Shown here piece by piece: positions 18,320 through 30,900 of a DNA stretch of 64,000 bases; within the stretch, counting starts at the first letter, position 1, and the number at the start of each line of letters is the position of its first letter. This DNA comes from Anas platyrhynchos (taxonomy: Eukaryota; Chordata; Aves; Anseriformes; Anatidae). The notes under the pieces were generated by a model that searched no databases, was not told the origin of the DNA, and saw only the letters and a program-made list of their open reading frames with translations. Location: positions 4,435,001-4,499,000 of the forward strand of contig NC_092607.1 of the NCBI RefSeq assembly GCF_047663525.1, read 5' to 3'. The translations under genes and the position numbers were made by a program.

Positions 18320-21300
18320 TGAGCTTAGTTCTAAAAAGAATGCACTAAGGTCTCTAAATACCTTAACAAAAGCACTGTAGATCAAACAAACTCCATTTGT
18401 TTTTTGGTTTGTGCTGTGGATATTCAAGCTCTGTACTCTGTTCTCACTGTGTCTTTGGAAAAGAACCTTTTAGGTTTTGTTCTGAAATTTTGCAGTGTTT
18501 GGAAAGTTCATTCTTAACATGTCCCAATACGTAGCGAAATGTTTCATGGCTACAGCTCTGTCCTCCTCATCCTGCTCTAGGAAGAAGAATGAGAAGGCAT
18601 TCAGTGTTTTGGATAGGATGCATCACCTTTCCTCGAACGCTGCCTGGCTCCTTTTTAGTTGGATCAATTGGGAGTGCTTCCTCCTCTCAGATTTGGGGGG
18701 AGGTCTGGAGTGTGTGGGTGTGTGCTTGGACCCTTTTGTAATCTAACTAGCTCACTCTTAAGCAGTTCTATTTTTCTGCAGATAAGTGAAGCTCTCAGAA
18801 GCAAAGATATATTTTGTTATTTGTGCTTTACAGATGGAATGATTTAAGGGAGAGCAAAGCAGGCTAACAGTTTCTTGGGGCGTGCTGTCTCAGACGTGGA
18901 GATTGTGGAGCCATCTATACACAGTTTGTGCATGTTTGATACACAAAGCAGTTTGGAGCTGGGATAAGCAAGGATTGTGTATCATACAGGCTTTGTGGTG
19001 TAGAGCTATAACATTCCATCTGGTTGAAAATACTGAAATAAAAAGAAAATTGTTGCTGAGACTTGCATTAATAAATGTTTGTCAAAACCCTACAAATTAA
19101 AGCCTGAATAATTTGATTTACACTCATTTTCCCCCAGGATAATGGGTTGGTTTTGCTTTGTTTTTAGAAATAACCAAAAGTCTGCTTTCAGTGTCGGAGG
19201 CAAGCACATGCTAAACAGCTGCATTCAAGTAAAATAGTGCAATTTTTACTTACACGTCTCAAGATCAGTGATCAGCAAGCCAAGGAACTGCAAGTAGTTG
19301 TATACAAATAGGTAACAGATTGTTGGCCTTGCATTCTGTGCTAGAGAAGTCACAGACGTTCCAGGTGATTGCTTTCTGATTTTATTCTGGTCATCCCTAA
19401 AGTCTACGCTATGCTTCTGCTAAATTCAGGTGAAAAGTTTTTAAGAAATCCAAGTAAATTTATGTGAGAATACCATTAAACCTTACTTCGCTCTTAAGCT
19501 TTGCCACTTCATACAGTTACTTAGCAAGCAATAGTGGCTGGTGCTCTCAAGGTAACTGATTCCTAAGTTTTGTCTTCCATATCTCCCTTACCTACCTCTG
19601 AGTTAGGAAGGAGGAAGAGGGATGTGTAGGTACTTAATTAATTTGTTGCTGCTGTTTTTCAAAGGATTAACACTTTGAAAGTGCTAATTTTCTTTTCCAT
19701 GTTTTGTTTCCATCCCCTCTTTCAAAGGCCCGATGTGCCTGGGGAAGGAAGGAAATAGGAAGTTCAGCAAGTCCAAGATACATCCAGGAGTTTAGGGAGG
19801 CGAGAGGTGAATTCAAATTGCCACAAGACTGGGTGAGAGGAAGGGTTCTCTGGACACGTTTCCATGGAGTTCCTTGCAAGGCAGGATAACTAGTAGCTAG
19901 AGGGAGAAAAAAAAAGAGGCAAAAGCTCAGTGGTGGCATATCCTGCCCGAACTGCTATTTGTGAGAGTATTTAAACATCCAGTGAGGCCTGCAGCCTGGA
20001 AACTCTCACTGGAAACTCAGACTTTTTTAGCAAACAGCACCTGGTCTGGGAACGTCTGCACAGCACCGCTGCCCTGACCAGCGCTGCAGCCCTCAGACCC
20101 ACCTGCTGATGGGACTGGACAGGGGGTGTCCCCTGTGACACCCCGTTCCTTGCCATTCCTCTACCCGCAGCAGCATAACGTCGATAAAACCAGAGGCAAT
20201 CGAGGCAATCCTTCACTGCGGTCTGCCTGCTCCCAGAGGGCTGCCCGAAGGCCAGGAGAGCTTGTCTGGAGGAACCTGATGCCAGCTGGAGCCCACAAAT
20301 ATTGTCCCTCTCGCCCTAACGCCGTCCCTCCTACATCAGCAGCACCAGGACGTGTTTTTTCAGCATCCCCCCTCCACCCGCAGCATTTTACAAGCGACTT
20401 GCCTATCTGATTTCAGGGCCAGTTCAGCCGAAGCCTGGTGCAGAAGGGCACCTGGGATCGATGACATTTATTTCTCACCTTACAGAAGCCAAACCGAGCC
20501 CTGGCTGAGCTTTACCTCGGCAGACGCTGAATCAGGACACCCAGAAAAAGAAAAAAGAAAAAAGATTGTGGCTGAGTTCTGCAGCTCCGCGTGGAGCTGG
20601 GGCCAGGACGATGGCAAGGTCAGGCAAGGTCAGGCCCCGCTAAAGGCGCCCGCACCGATCCTGCCCTTTTGCTCGGTTTGGCAAGCAAGGATTTGGGATT
20701 TTGCTCTGGCCAGCAAGGCGCTGGGTAAATGAACGCACTCAGAGGGGCCGCAGACCCGCAGGACACGAGGGATGCAGAGGGTGCTCCTTGCTCCATTCCC
20801 AGCTGCGCAGCAGCTTCAGCACCAAACGTGCCACTAGATGGAGCCTGCCAGACACCGACCCGCAGGAGGAAACGGTTCTGGTTCTCCCAAGCGATTCCTT
20901 CCCTTTTCTACAGCCAGAGATGCCCCTTCCCTGTGTCAGGATCCCCAGAGGATGCTGCCTGCCAGCAGCAGGGACAGCCGAGTACAGACAGCACCACGCA
21001 GCTCGGCGCTGGGGCCGGCTCCTTCCCCAGCCACCAAGTTGCTCGGTTGGCAGCAGCAAAGGCCACCAACAAGGTTTTGCAGCCCTGGCACCCATCACCT
21101 GGGAGCAGGACGTCCTGACACCAAGGGGAGAGCCAGTACCCCCCAAAACTGCTCCTCTCTCTGGCAGCCAGTCCCACCCGCGGGGAATTGCCCCCAGCCA
21201 GATGGAGCAGGAGCGTGACGAGGCCAAGCGCCACCAAACCACCAGGCTGCCAGGCTGGCGCGTGCATAAAGGTGCCAGCTGGCCACACAAGGGCGTGCAA

Positions 21301-21900
21301 ATCTCTGCTGGGATGCTTGTGTGCAAATCCCTGCTGGGACGCCTGCAGCGCACAGAGGGCAACAGCCACAGGGACCCCTCGGCTTCCCAAGTGCACAAAC
21401 CCCGCAGCCATACAGCTTTGTCCCACCTTGCAACTGTGAAATAGCCCCTAACAACACCCGTTAGCCAGGAATAGACTCGTGCTCTCCCAAAAGCACTGAA
21501 TATCCATAAAGAACCATTGCTGCTGCTTTCCATTCAAGGCTGTAAAGCAGGCAAGACGCCCGCTGGACATTTTAAAGCCGGCATCCGCAGCTGAAGCCAT
21601 TTATCACCCATCAGCCCTACCTACGACAGCGAAAACCCTTTAACCCCTGCTGGGAAACATCGAGGCTCGGAGCTGCCCCGGATTGCTGAGCCAGCAGGCG
21701 TGCAGCGGGAGCCCCCGGCGCCACCTCGCCCATCGTGGCGATGCTGCGAGCGTGCCTGCTCCCCAGGGAGCGCAGCCAGGAGCCGTGGGGCTGCGCGTCC
21801 ACCCGCGCCAACGCCGTGCCCACGCCGTGCCCGCCGGGGCGCAGGGAGCTGGAGCTGCCCCGGGAGTGATGCTGCTGGCGGGAGCCCATGTGATGCTGGG
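18320..21900. other. Intergenic, OSER1-like to GDAP1L1
   Basis: The first half is AT-rich and the second half is GC-rich and rises into the GDAP1L1 promoter. A 26-base unit containing GTGCAAATCYCTGCTGGGA is present twice in tandem at about 21296-21347. The longest frame, on the minus strand at 20739-21533, is rich in W, G, R and S and shows no domain. I see no gene. Confidence 0.55.
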
Positions 21901-21943
21901 CTAGCGCGGCTCCTCCATCGTCCCCCTCCGCTCGCAGGCTGTC

Positions 21944-24900
21944 ATGGCGACTCCCAATAATGTCACTCCCACCAACTGCAGCTGGTGGCCCATCTCGGCT
22001 CTGGAAAACGACGCGGGGAAAGGCAAGGATGGGGAGGAAAATCAGGATCCGACAGATCCCGCTCTCAAAGCCCAGGACAGGCTGGTTTTGTACCACTGGA
22101 CCCAGTCCTTCAGCTCCCAAAAGGTAAAGCGCTCGGCCGGCTTCTCGGGAAGAATCACCTCCAGCATCCAGGGCTCACCCTTGCCTCGGGAGGAGGGGGC
22201 TCGGGGAAGAGCCAGCAGCTATTTCCCCAGGCTGGCAAGGGGAGCGGCGTGTGCCGGGTCAGCTCTTTTGTACCCGCATTTCTGCGTTTCAACAGCATCT
22301 CCCTGGGGAAGGGATGTGGGAGGGGGGGGCTCAGCCAAATCCTGCTGTGGCCCTGAGACCAGGCTTTGCAGCGGGAGACGCCTCTGCTTTGTGTTCGCTC
22401 CCGACCCTCTCTCGTGTGGCGGGCGTGCAGACAAAGGCTGAGCCCGGGACCACCCTGCAGCTGGGGGCCGCGGGACCCCCGCGCCTCCCGGAGCAGGGAG
22501 CGACCCTGGGACACGGCCCCGTGCTGGGAACATTTTGCCCTGGCACTGCTGCAGCAGCCTGGAAATCCCAGTCCTGTGCAAGGCACCGCGGGGGAGGGTG
22601 GTGGGGGGGGGGAGTACAGCCAGAAACCCCATTTCTGGGTGGTGGTAAACGCTCATTTTGCGGCGCAGCAGCGGCGTATCAAACCTGACCTCCTGCCGGC
22701 CCCTCTGTCATTCCCCTGACACTGACACCAGAAGGGCAGTGAGCTACTTGGGGGGCACCCATGGGGCCCTGGGGTGCCCCACGGCAGGGATGTCCCCATC
22801 TGCTCGTGTGCACCACGGGCCCGTAGGCGCCCGATGCAGCAGGGCAGCCGCACACGCTCGGCCCCACCGTGCTGATCTGGATCTGCACCAGGAAGGGGAT
22901 GCTCTCTGGGCTGCAGCAGGCAACGGGGGGGCTTTTATTTATTTTTTGGTTGTTGCTGACACAGCCTCTAGCAGCTGGGACCCCTCCTTGGGTCACAGGC
23001 ACCCCCAGGAACCCTGGCACCCCAGGCTGCCCCTGCCTGGTCCCTGCTGGACCCGCTCTCAGGTCCCGATGGCAAAAGGGAATGGGGCAAGAGTGGGAGC
23101 CCAAGGGGGCACCTGGAGTGGCCCCAGCCAGGGTTTGTCCCTCGGGTGGGAAGAAAACGCTGGGAGCAATTTCCTATTGAGGGAAGCAGGCTTTTCCTTG
23201 CCTGACTTAAAAGGAAAAAAAATATTAATTTGTCAGCCCCATAAATAATTAATGGCTAATTCCCCAGGAACTCTGAAGTGCTCATAGAAATGCTTATATT
23301 TGTTAAGACATATTTTTAGCTGCTGCTGCTGCTTGGAGGAAAACAAGTGATTTGCCTTCATTCAGCAGTTCTGAGAAACATGGCTCTCTGACATCCCTGC
23401 GGGGTGTTTTGGCCTGCCTGACATACTTGGTTCACAATGGCCAGTTTTTTTATAATCCAGAAGCTTGAAATGGGATCCCGAGTGCACACTCAACAACACC
23501 CCAAGCACAGGAAAGAGCAGCCAGTCTCTCAGAGGAGGATGCTGAGCTGTGCACAGCACCCCAGGGCCCAGCAGGGACCCGATTCCTACACCCAGCCCTG
23601 TCCCCAGCTCCCTCCCCCAGCCGGGCTCCTGTCTGTACAAGGGGCCAGGGCTGCCCCAGAGGCAGCCTGGCAGGAAAGAAGAGGAGCAGACACCAGGGAG
23701 ACCAAGTGCCGTGGTACAGGAGGCACAAAGGGGTGCAGGGGGTGAGCTATGCCCCAAGGAAACACACAAGAGGCAGGGCAGGACTCCAGCAGGGAGAAGG
23801 AGAAAACACAGGCAGGGCTCTCCTTGCTCCCAGGGCTTCCTGGAGTACTCCAGCTGCCTGAAAGCCTCCCCAAAACACAGACTTTTTCCAAAACGTGCCC
23901 AGCAAAGACAGAGCCTGACCCCAAGAGCAGGGCATACCTGAATTTCCACCCGGGTTTCCTCCAGCCAGGCTGAAGCATCCCCTGGGCACAAGGTGTAGCA
24001 TTGCTGCAGACGCCTCCTCTTCCTCTTCTTCCTCTCTGGGTGTGTGTGGGTGCCCTGCCCAGCTGGGACCCACAGCCCCATCACAGATCCCCCCCAGCTG
24101 GGGAGCTGCCACCTCTGCCTGCCCCCACCTGCTGCTGAGGGCCCCAGGACCCCATCCCTAAATTCATCTGTGTGTCACGCAGGCCACCAACCACACAGAA
24201 GTGACAAATTCTGCATGATTCTGGGTGGGCAGAGGTCTCCCTCGTGATATTTCCATCCATTGCCAGCGAGGGAAACCCTCACCTTGGCTCCTTGCAGGGG
24301 GAGTGAGTTGTGCACGGTGCTGTGCCAGGGGGTGATGCGTGCCCCATGGCCTCGGAGCACTTTTGGGGCCAGCTTGGGCCCGTTCCCCCCCGTTCCCCAC
24401 TGCAGGTGCGGCTGGTCATCGCAGAGAAGGGGCTGCCCTGCGAGGAGCGGGACGTCAGCATGCCCCTGCTGGAGCACAAGGAGCCCTGGTTCATGCGGCT
24501 CAACCTGGGCGAGGAGGTGCCCGTCATCATCCACAGGGACAACATCATCAGTGACTACAACCAGATCATCGACTACATGGAGAAGAACTTCACGGGAGGT
24601 AAGGGGGGGGGCAGAGCCGCGTGGCCGAGCTGCATCGCAGCGGAGATTTAGTGCTGAGTGAGATGCTGTTGGCTGGATGCAGCCGTCTCTCCCTGCAAAG
24701 TTCCAGCTGTCCCCAAAAGGAGCAGTGACCGAGCAGCCCACCCAACACTTTCACGTTTTCCCATGAAAAATGTCCTTGAGGCCTCGCAGGGTGTGGGGAA
24801 AATGGCCCTAGCGAGGTCAAACAAAGGGAGCGGTGCTGGAGACTGTGGGGCGATGTGACACGGATCCAGAGGAGGGGACTGGGAAGGGGAACCTTGCGTC

Positions 24901-27900
24901 CCCCCAGGGCAGGGCTGCAGTGCCCGGCTGACCCCGGGATGCTGAGCGGTGCTGTATGGCAAGCAGCACCTCAAGCCCCTTTGCCCTCATTGTCCCAACT
25001 CTGCAGCTGCCCAGCTGGGACACTCAGCCGGGGGACTTCAAAGCCAAGCAGGGAGCTTTGGCTGCAGCATCACGACGCTCGCCCCAGCATCCATCACCCT
25101 TGCGACAGAGACATCAAAACCATCTCAAAATAGCTCCCCCAGCAAGGGCGCCTTGCCAGCCTCAGCTGCTGTCCTCTCCCGGCCTCACCGTGCTGCTCAG
25201 CAGAGGAATGGCGCTTCCCCGCTGTGGGGACAGATGGACGGACACCCCAAATCCCATGGGGGAGCCCTCGCCAGCAGCGGCTTCCAGGAGGGGGCAGCCC
25301 CACACCCTGGGGGCCCCGAGGTTCACTGCCCCGTGGGGCCGCAGTCCCCACTCCACTCGGTGCCGTCACCTGGGCGCTGTGAGGAGCAGGTGACGAGGCA
25401 TCTGCTGGCAGCACGCTGCCCCAGCAGGGGAGGGACATGAGTTAACGCCGAGGCAGGGAACAGCTCCGAGCACGGTGGGGATTTGTGGCCCTGCCAGAGG
25501 ATGTTGTGCTCTTTTTTGGGGGGACGAGCAGCAATATCCCCTTGCAGCAGCAGCCGGGAGCCAGCACAGGTACCAGGGAGACTGCTCCTGCCTCTTCCTT
25601 TGCCCTCCAAAACACAGCAAGTATTTTTCTTCAGGAGCTGGCAACAAAATCTTTCCGCTGTCACTTGAGCTTTGCTGCTGTGGAGGAACGCGGTGTTCCC
25701 TCCCCGCTGCTCCGGGGAAACTCCTGCCCTCGAGCTCTTCCAGCCAGGTGCATTTTCTTAACTTTCCACTGAGAAACGTGATGAGGGGAGCACCTGGGGA
25801 GAGGAAGGATGGCCCAGGGCCATCACCCCCTTCTGCACCACCTGCTCTGGAGCCGTGGCCCACCAAAATTAATGACAAAAAGCACCACCAGGGTGGCACT
25901 GCGGTGGTCCGAGGAGGCATCACCCACCCTGCAGCAACACGCAGGGCTTGGAAATGCCTCTACTAGAAGGAGCAGTCACAGAGCTTGTTTCCAGGACTGG
26001 GATCTTTTTCTGCTAGTTATGCTGAGCTACCATTAAATGCCAGCACGATAAGCAATATTTTTCCTTTTTCTGGGCCACCTTTGTATGGGCCATCAGCTGC
26101 TGGCCACAGGCACCCGCACCGCCCAGATCGGCTGCAGCGTGCAGAGGCTGAACAAACGCCGTCCCCCCAGCAGGATGGTGAAGGACAGGGGCTGGCAGCC
26201 AGCAGCTCCTGTTTCCTCGTGGTCACTCCCTCCAGCTGCTGGATGGGGCTGTGGCACTGGGCACACTGGTTTCCAGCCCTGGCACCAGCCCATGCACCAC
26301 GAGGAGGGAGCACGCAGGCTGCAGGTTGGTTGTCACCATCCCATTCAGCCGGGTGCTTTCCTCCTGTGGAAACTCCAAAATTGGAGACCTGGAGCACAGG
26401 CAGCAGCGTGTAATTGCTTCAAAGGGAGCTGGGGGGACAGCGGGTGCCTCTGCTCTTGCTGTCACCTCCCCTTGCTGTGTGTTGTGGGGTCTGCATCCAA
26501 CCCCCCACCCAGTCCCCCGGTCAGAGGTGCCGGAAGGTTTGCAATACCTGGGCTGCCCAAGCTTCTGCTGTCCGTCCCTGCTGGGCCGGCCTCTGCCCTG
26601 CCTTGCTCCCACCACCACCAGTGCCAGAATCATTATTTTGGGCCCCTAATTAGGGAGCAGCATCAGTCACATCTGCAAAAGTCCATCTGCTGCTGCACCC
26701 TTTGCTCAGCCCCAGAAGCCAGCAAGGAACACACGGACAGCCCAGCTTGCTGAGCCCCAGCAGTAAATCTGGGGGCTTATTAACTATCAGCAAAAGCCAT
26801 AAACTTTTACGATCCCATAAAGAAACGGGCCTGATATTCTTGGAGGAGACAACAGGAATGGTTCCCTCCTCCCGGTGTCATCTGCTGCGCATTTTGAGCT
26901 GTAAATGAAATAAAGGAGCAGGACGCAAACCGCCATGCAGTGAGAATGAGGAAAGCACAACAGGCCGAGGATGCTGCTGGGACGAGGGATGCTCCTGTGG
27001 TTTCAGCACTGGGTGAGAGTTGAGGGGAGAGGTGCTCGGCTCCTTGCTCTGTCAGCCTCATTACCTATATTGAATGGGATTTTCAAGGAGACTCAAAAAA
27101 ATGAGGTATCTCATTGCACTGGTGTAGAGTCTGCAGGTCTGGGCTCCTTTCTGCAGAAGGAAAATGTTTCGTTCCCCTGCTTGGCTGCGAAACCAGAGGA
27201 CTGCAAACTGGGCTCCAGCAGGGGCTCACCCACCGAGCCCCACACTGCTGACAGCTTTCCTTTGACCCTTTCAGACAACGTCCCCCAGCTGATCCCTGAG
27301 CCCGGCACCCCGCTGCACTCGCGGGTGCTGCAGTACCGGGAGCTGCTGGACTCGCTGCCCATGGACGCCTACACGCACGGCTGCATCCTGCACCCCGAGC
27401 TCACCACCGACTCCATGATCCCAAAGTACGCGACCGCTGAGATCCGCAGTAAGTTGCCTCTGGGGCAGGGGGCTGGCGGGACGGCACCGCGGCCCTTCCT
27501 TCAGGCAAGGCAGGGAAAATGGCAAAGCAGAGCTGCCGGGGAGCTGCAGGTGCCCTGGGGAGGCTTCCTGGCCCTGGGGTGCCCCCCATCACCCCTATTC
27601 CAAGGGTTCTCCCAAGGCACTGGGTGCCTGGCTGCCTCCCTCCCCAGCAGTGCCGTCACCACGCTCAGTGCATCCTCGTGCAGCTCTTTTTGGGGTGTTC
27701 CCTTCCCGCTCCCCCTCTTCCCTCCAGTAACTCCAAGGGTGCAGGTGGGGGAGCAGAGCGAGGTTGAATTGCAGAGGGTGGATGAATTGGCAGCAGCCAG
27801 CACGCAGCCTCCAAGCACTCATGAAACTTTGATGATGCTCAATATAACTCAGCAGCTGGGCTCGCTCCTGGAGAGCCCCTCTCCAGAAAAGTGACTTTGT

Positions 27901-30900
27901 CTGGATGGCACCGACCTGCCCCACATCTCCCCCCTCCAGCAGGCTCCAGCCCCAGGCAGTTCCCATAACAAAGTCACGTTTTACCTCCCACAGGAGGGAC
28001 CCAAACTCATGCCTTGGATAAAGGCATCACGCAGAGCCCAGTCCGCTCCCCAGAGCGTGCTGCTGCACTGCTTCACACCACCCGCCTGACTCACCACGCT
28101 GCCCGGGGCCTGCCAAGATGTTTCAAAATCTCTCGCCTTCCACAGCTCCTGGCTGGTGGCGTTTTCCCCAAACCATCGCAGAGGAGGGGCTGTGCGATGG
28201 CTGGGCAGTTCAGGTGCCCTGGTGCTGGGGGTGCCCTGCTTCCCTGTGGTGCTGCCCTTGATGGCCCCAGGGGATGGCTTGGCAGCCCCACCGTGCTGGG
28301 GAAGGGCCTGGAAATGTGTCCCCAGGAGGAGAACCAAGGGCCAGGCTCTCCCGAGCAGAGCAGGTGCACTGGGGAGAGCAGGGCTGGGCCTTGCTGGGTG
28401 GGCAGCGGGGGTGCAGGGCAGGAGCAGGCAATGCTGCCGGGATGCAAATTCACCCTGGCGGTGAAATGTTGAGTTTTCCCTTGGGAAATCATCCCAGCAG
28501 CTCCGGGATGACTTGCAAAGGTGGCAAACACACCTGATGTAAGCCAGGGGGCTGTAAATCAGGCAGCGCAGCCGCTGTTCTGCTCCCAGGCCAGGCACAG
28601 CTCCATGCCCTCCTTTCAGTCCCTCTCCTGCTCCATTGTGGCAGCGGGGTGAGGCATGGCTCAGGATGGCAGCTTTGTATTTGGGCTGGGGGATGCGCAG
28701 AGCTGAGCCCAGGGACCCCTCTGCTGGGAACCCCCCATTAGTGCAGTTTTACTACCTTCTCCCTTCCCCTGTGTCTTTTCCTACCAAATCCCTCTGCCTG
28801 TGCATCGCAGAGGAGAAGAGGCTACTCTGTGCAAGGAGCTCTTGCAACAGGCAAAGTCTGCGTGGTTTCAGGCTGGTGTGAACACGTCTGCTGGCGTTAG
28901 GCAATCGCCAGCTCTTGCAACAAACCAGCCCTGATCCCTGCTGCCCAGATCCCAGCAGCAGCCTAGGACCTGAGGTCTGAGTTTTGCTCCATCTGGCACA
29001 GAGCTTCGCTGTTAGGAAAGGGCTGGCAGACTGAGCCAGGCTGAACCAAACATCAGCTGTGCTGCCTAAACCTGACCCCTCTCCCCAGTTTTTGGATGCC
29101 TCTCTGCCAGCCCTTTGGGGCAGGCACCAGTTTTCTGCCTGGTTTTGCCCCATGCAAGACTCAGCAAAGGGGATGAGCTGCCCTGCTCCCAGCAGAGCCA
29201 GGGAACGCGGCCCCAGAGGGAGCCTTCGTGCTGGTCCTTTCTTTTTCCTTTTTAGCAGAGGAACAGCACTTCAAAGCCATTTAATGCATCAAAAAGTCTC
29301 TTCTTCAAACAAAACAGCTGAACTGTGCTTGCAAATCCCCCTTAATCAAGCTCTTTGAAGGGAGCTCAGCTGCCTCCCAGGCTCACCTGCAGGACAGGAT
29401 ATCTCCAAAACTGCACCTTCAGCCCGCTGAGCTCACCAAACACAGTACTTTCTTGCTGTAAAAATCTGTGAGGCTGCAGCTCACCAGGGAAACCTCCAAC
29501 GGCCTCAGCTTCTGTCTGCCCCAGCTTGTCCCTACCCCACCAAACACAGCCAGCACCTCTCAGTGGGGAGGAAACACCCCTGCAGCCCCTCTTCGTGTCT
29601 CCCTCCAGGACATTTGGCTAATGCCAGCACGGAGCTGATGAAGCTGGACCATGAGGAGGAGCCGCCGCTGACGGAGCCGTACCTCTCCAAGCAGAAGAAG
29701 CTCATGGTAAGGCGCTCAGAGGTGGTGGGGAGTGGCTTTAGGGACACATGGCCACCCGGCCAGCCAACTCCCACCCTCACCACCGCTCTCCACCCAGGCC
29801 AAGATCCTGGAGCACGACAATGTGAACTACTTGAAGAAAATCCTTGGTGAGCTGGGAATGGTGCTGGACCAGATTGAGGCCGAGCTGGAGAAGAGGAAGC
29901 TGGAGTACCAAGGTAGGGCTGCCCGCATGGGGCGGTTTTCAGCCCAGGCATGATTTTGGGAAGGGCTGATGGCTTCACACCCAGTGAAAGACCACATTGA
30001 GCTCCGTGGAGGTTGTATGGATCAGGCAGGGGCTGCTCCGGGAGCCCGCACGCCTTGCTTACTGCAGGGGACAGGCAGCTCCTCTGTCCTCACACCCACT
30101 TTGCAGGAGATCCAAGGTCACTGCAGCACGATGGCACATCCCCAACAAAGGGCCACCAGTGACCCACCAACCAGCCACTAATCCTGCTGGTCTCCTGCCC
30201 CTCTGCTCTGCCCTCCATCACCTCTGGCAGCACAGGACGATTTTGGCACCTGTGCCACTGTGTGTCACCACATAGACGCGTGTCACCAACAAGTCCTCTC
30301 GCCCTCCCGGCTCCCTCTATCCCCAGGAGTGCAGGCCCTGCTGTGACCCAGCAGTGGTTGCCCAGCTCTGGGAAGACCAGACCAGTCCTGGCTCTTGTGC
30401 CATGAGGAGCACAGGTTGCTGAAAGCCCAGGAGCAGGGACGTAGTCCTCAGCCACTGGGTGCTGGTGAGCACCCATGGCACACGCAGGGCACCGAGTGGC
30501 CAGGTCCCAGGACTGCCACTTCTGACCCCCTGCATGAGGGCAGGGAAACCTGGGGTCCCTTGAGGGGTCCTGGAGAAGTGTGAGAGGCACAGAGGCCACG
30601 TAAGAGAGCAGAAGGAGAGATGGAGCTGTTCCAGCCAGCCCCCATCATCAAATAGCACTGCTGAGAGCCACTGAGAGCCCCCCCAGAGCCCAGACACAGC
30701 TGGGCATCGCTTGTCCTGCTGCCACCTCCATGTCCCCCCCAGTCCCACTTGAGCAGGGCTCCTGACCCCATCCCCAGGACACCCAGAGGTGCCAGGGACG
30801 GAGCACAGCCCAGACATGCTAACAAGGGGGTGACCCCACAGCTACCCCCACTTGGGGAGCCGTGCATCACACAGGGTGGCACCAAGGGGCCCTCGAGACC

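Noticed and set aside
20739-21533. 264-codon minus-strand frame
   Set aside because: The composition is low in lysine and aspartate and rich in W, G, R and S. There is no domain, and overlapping long frames occur on both strands, as expected from GC-rich sequence.
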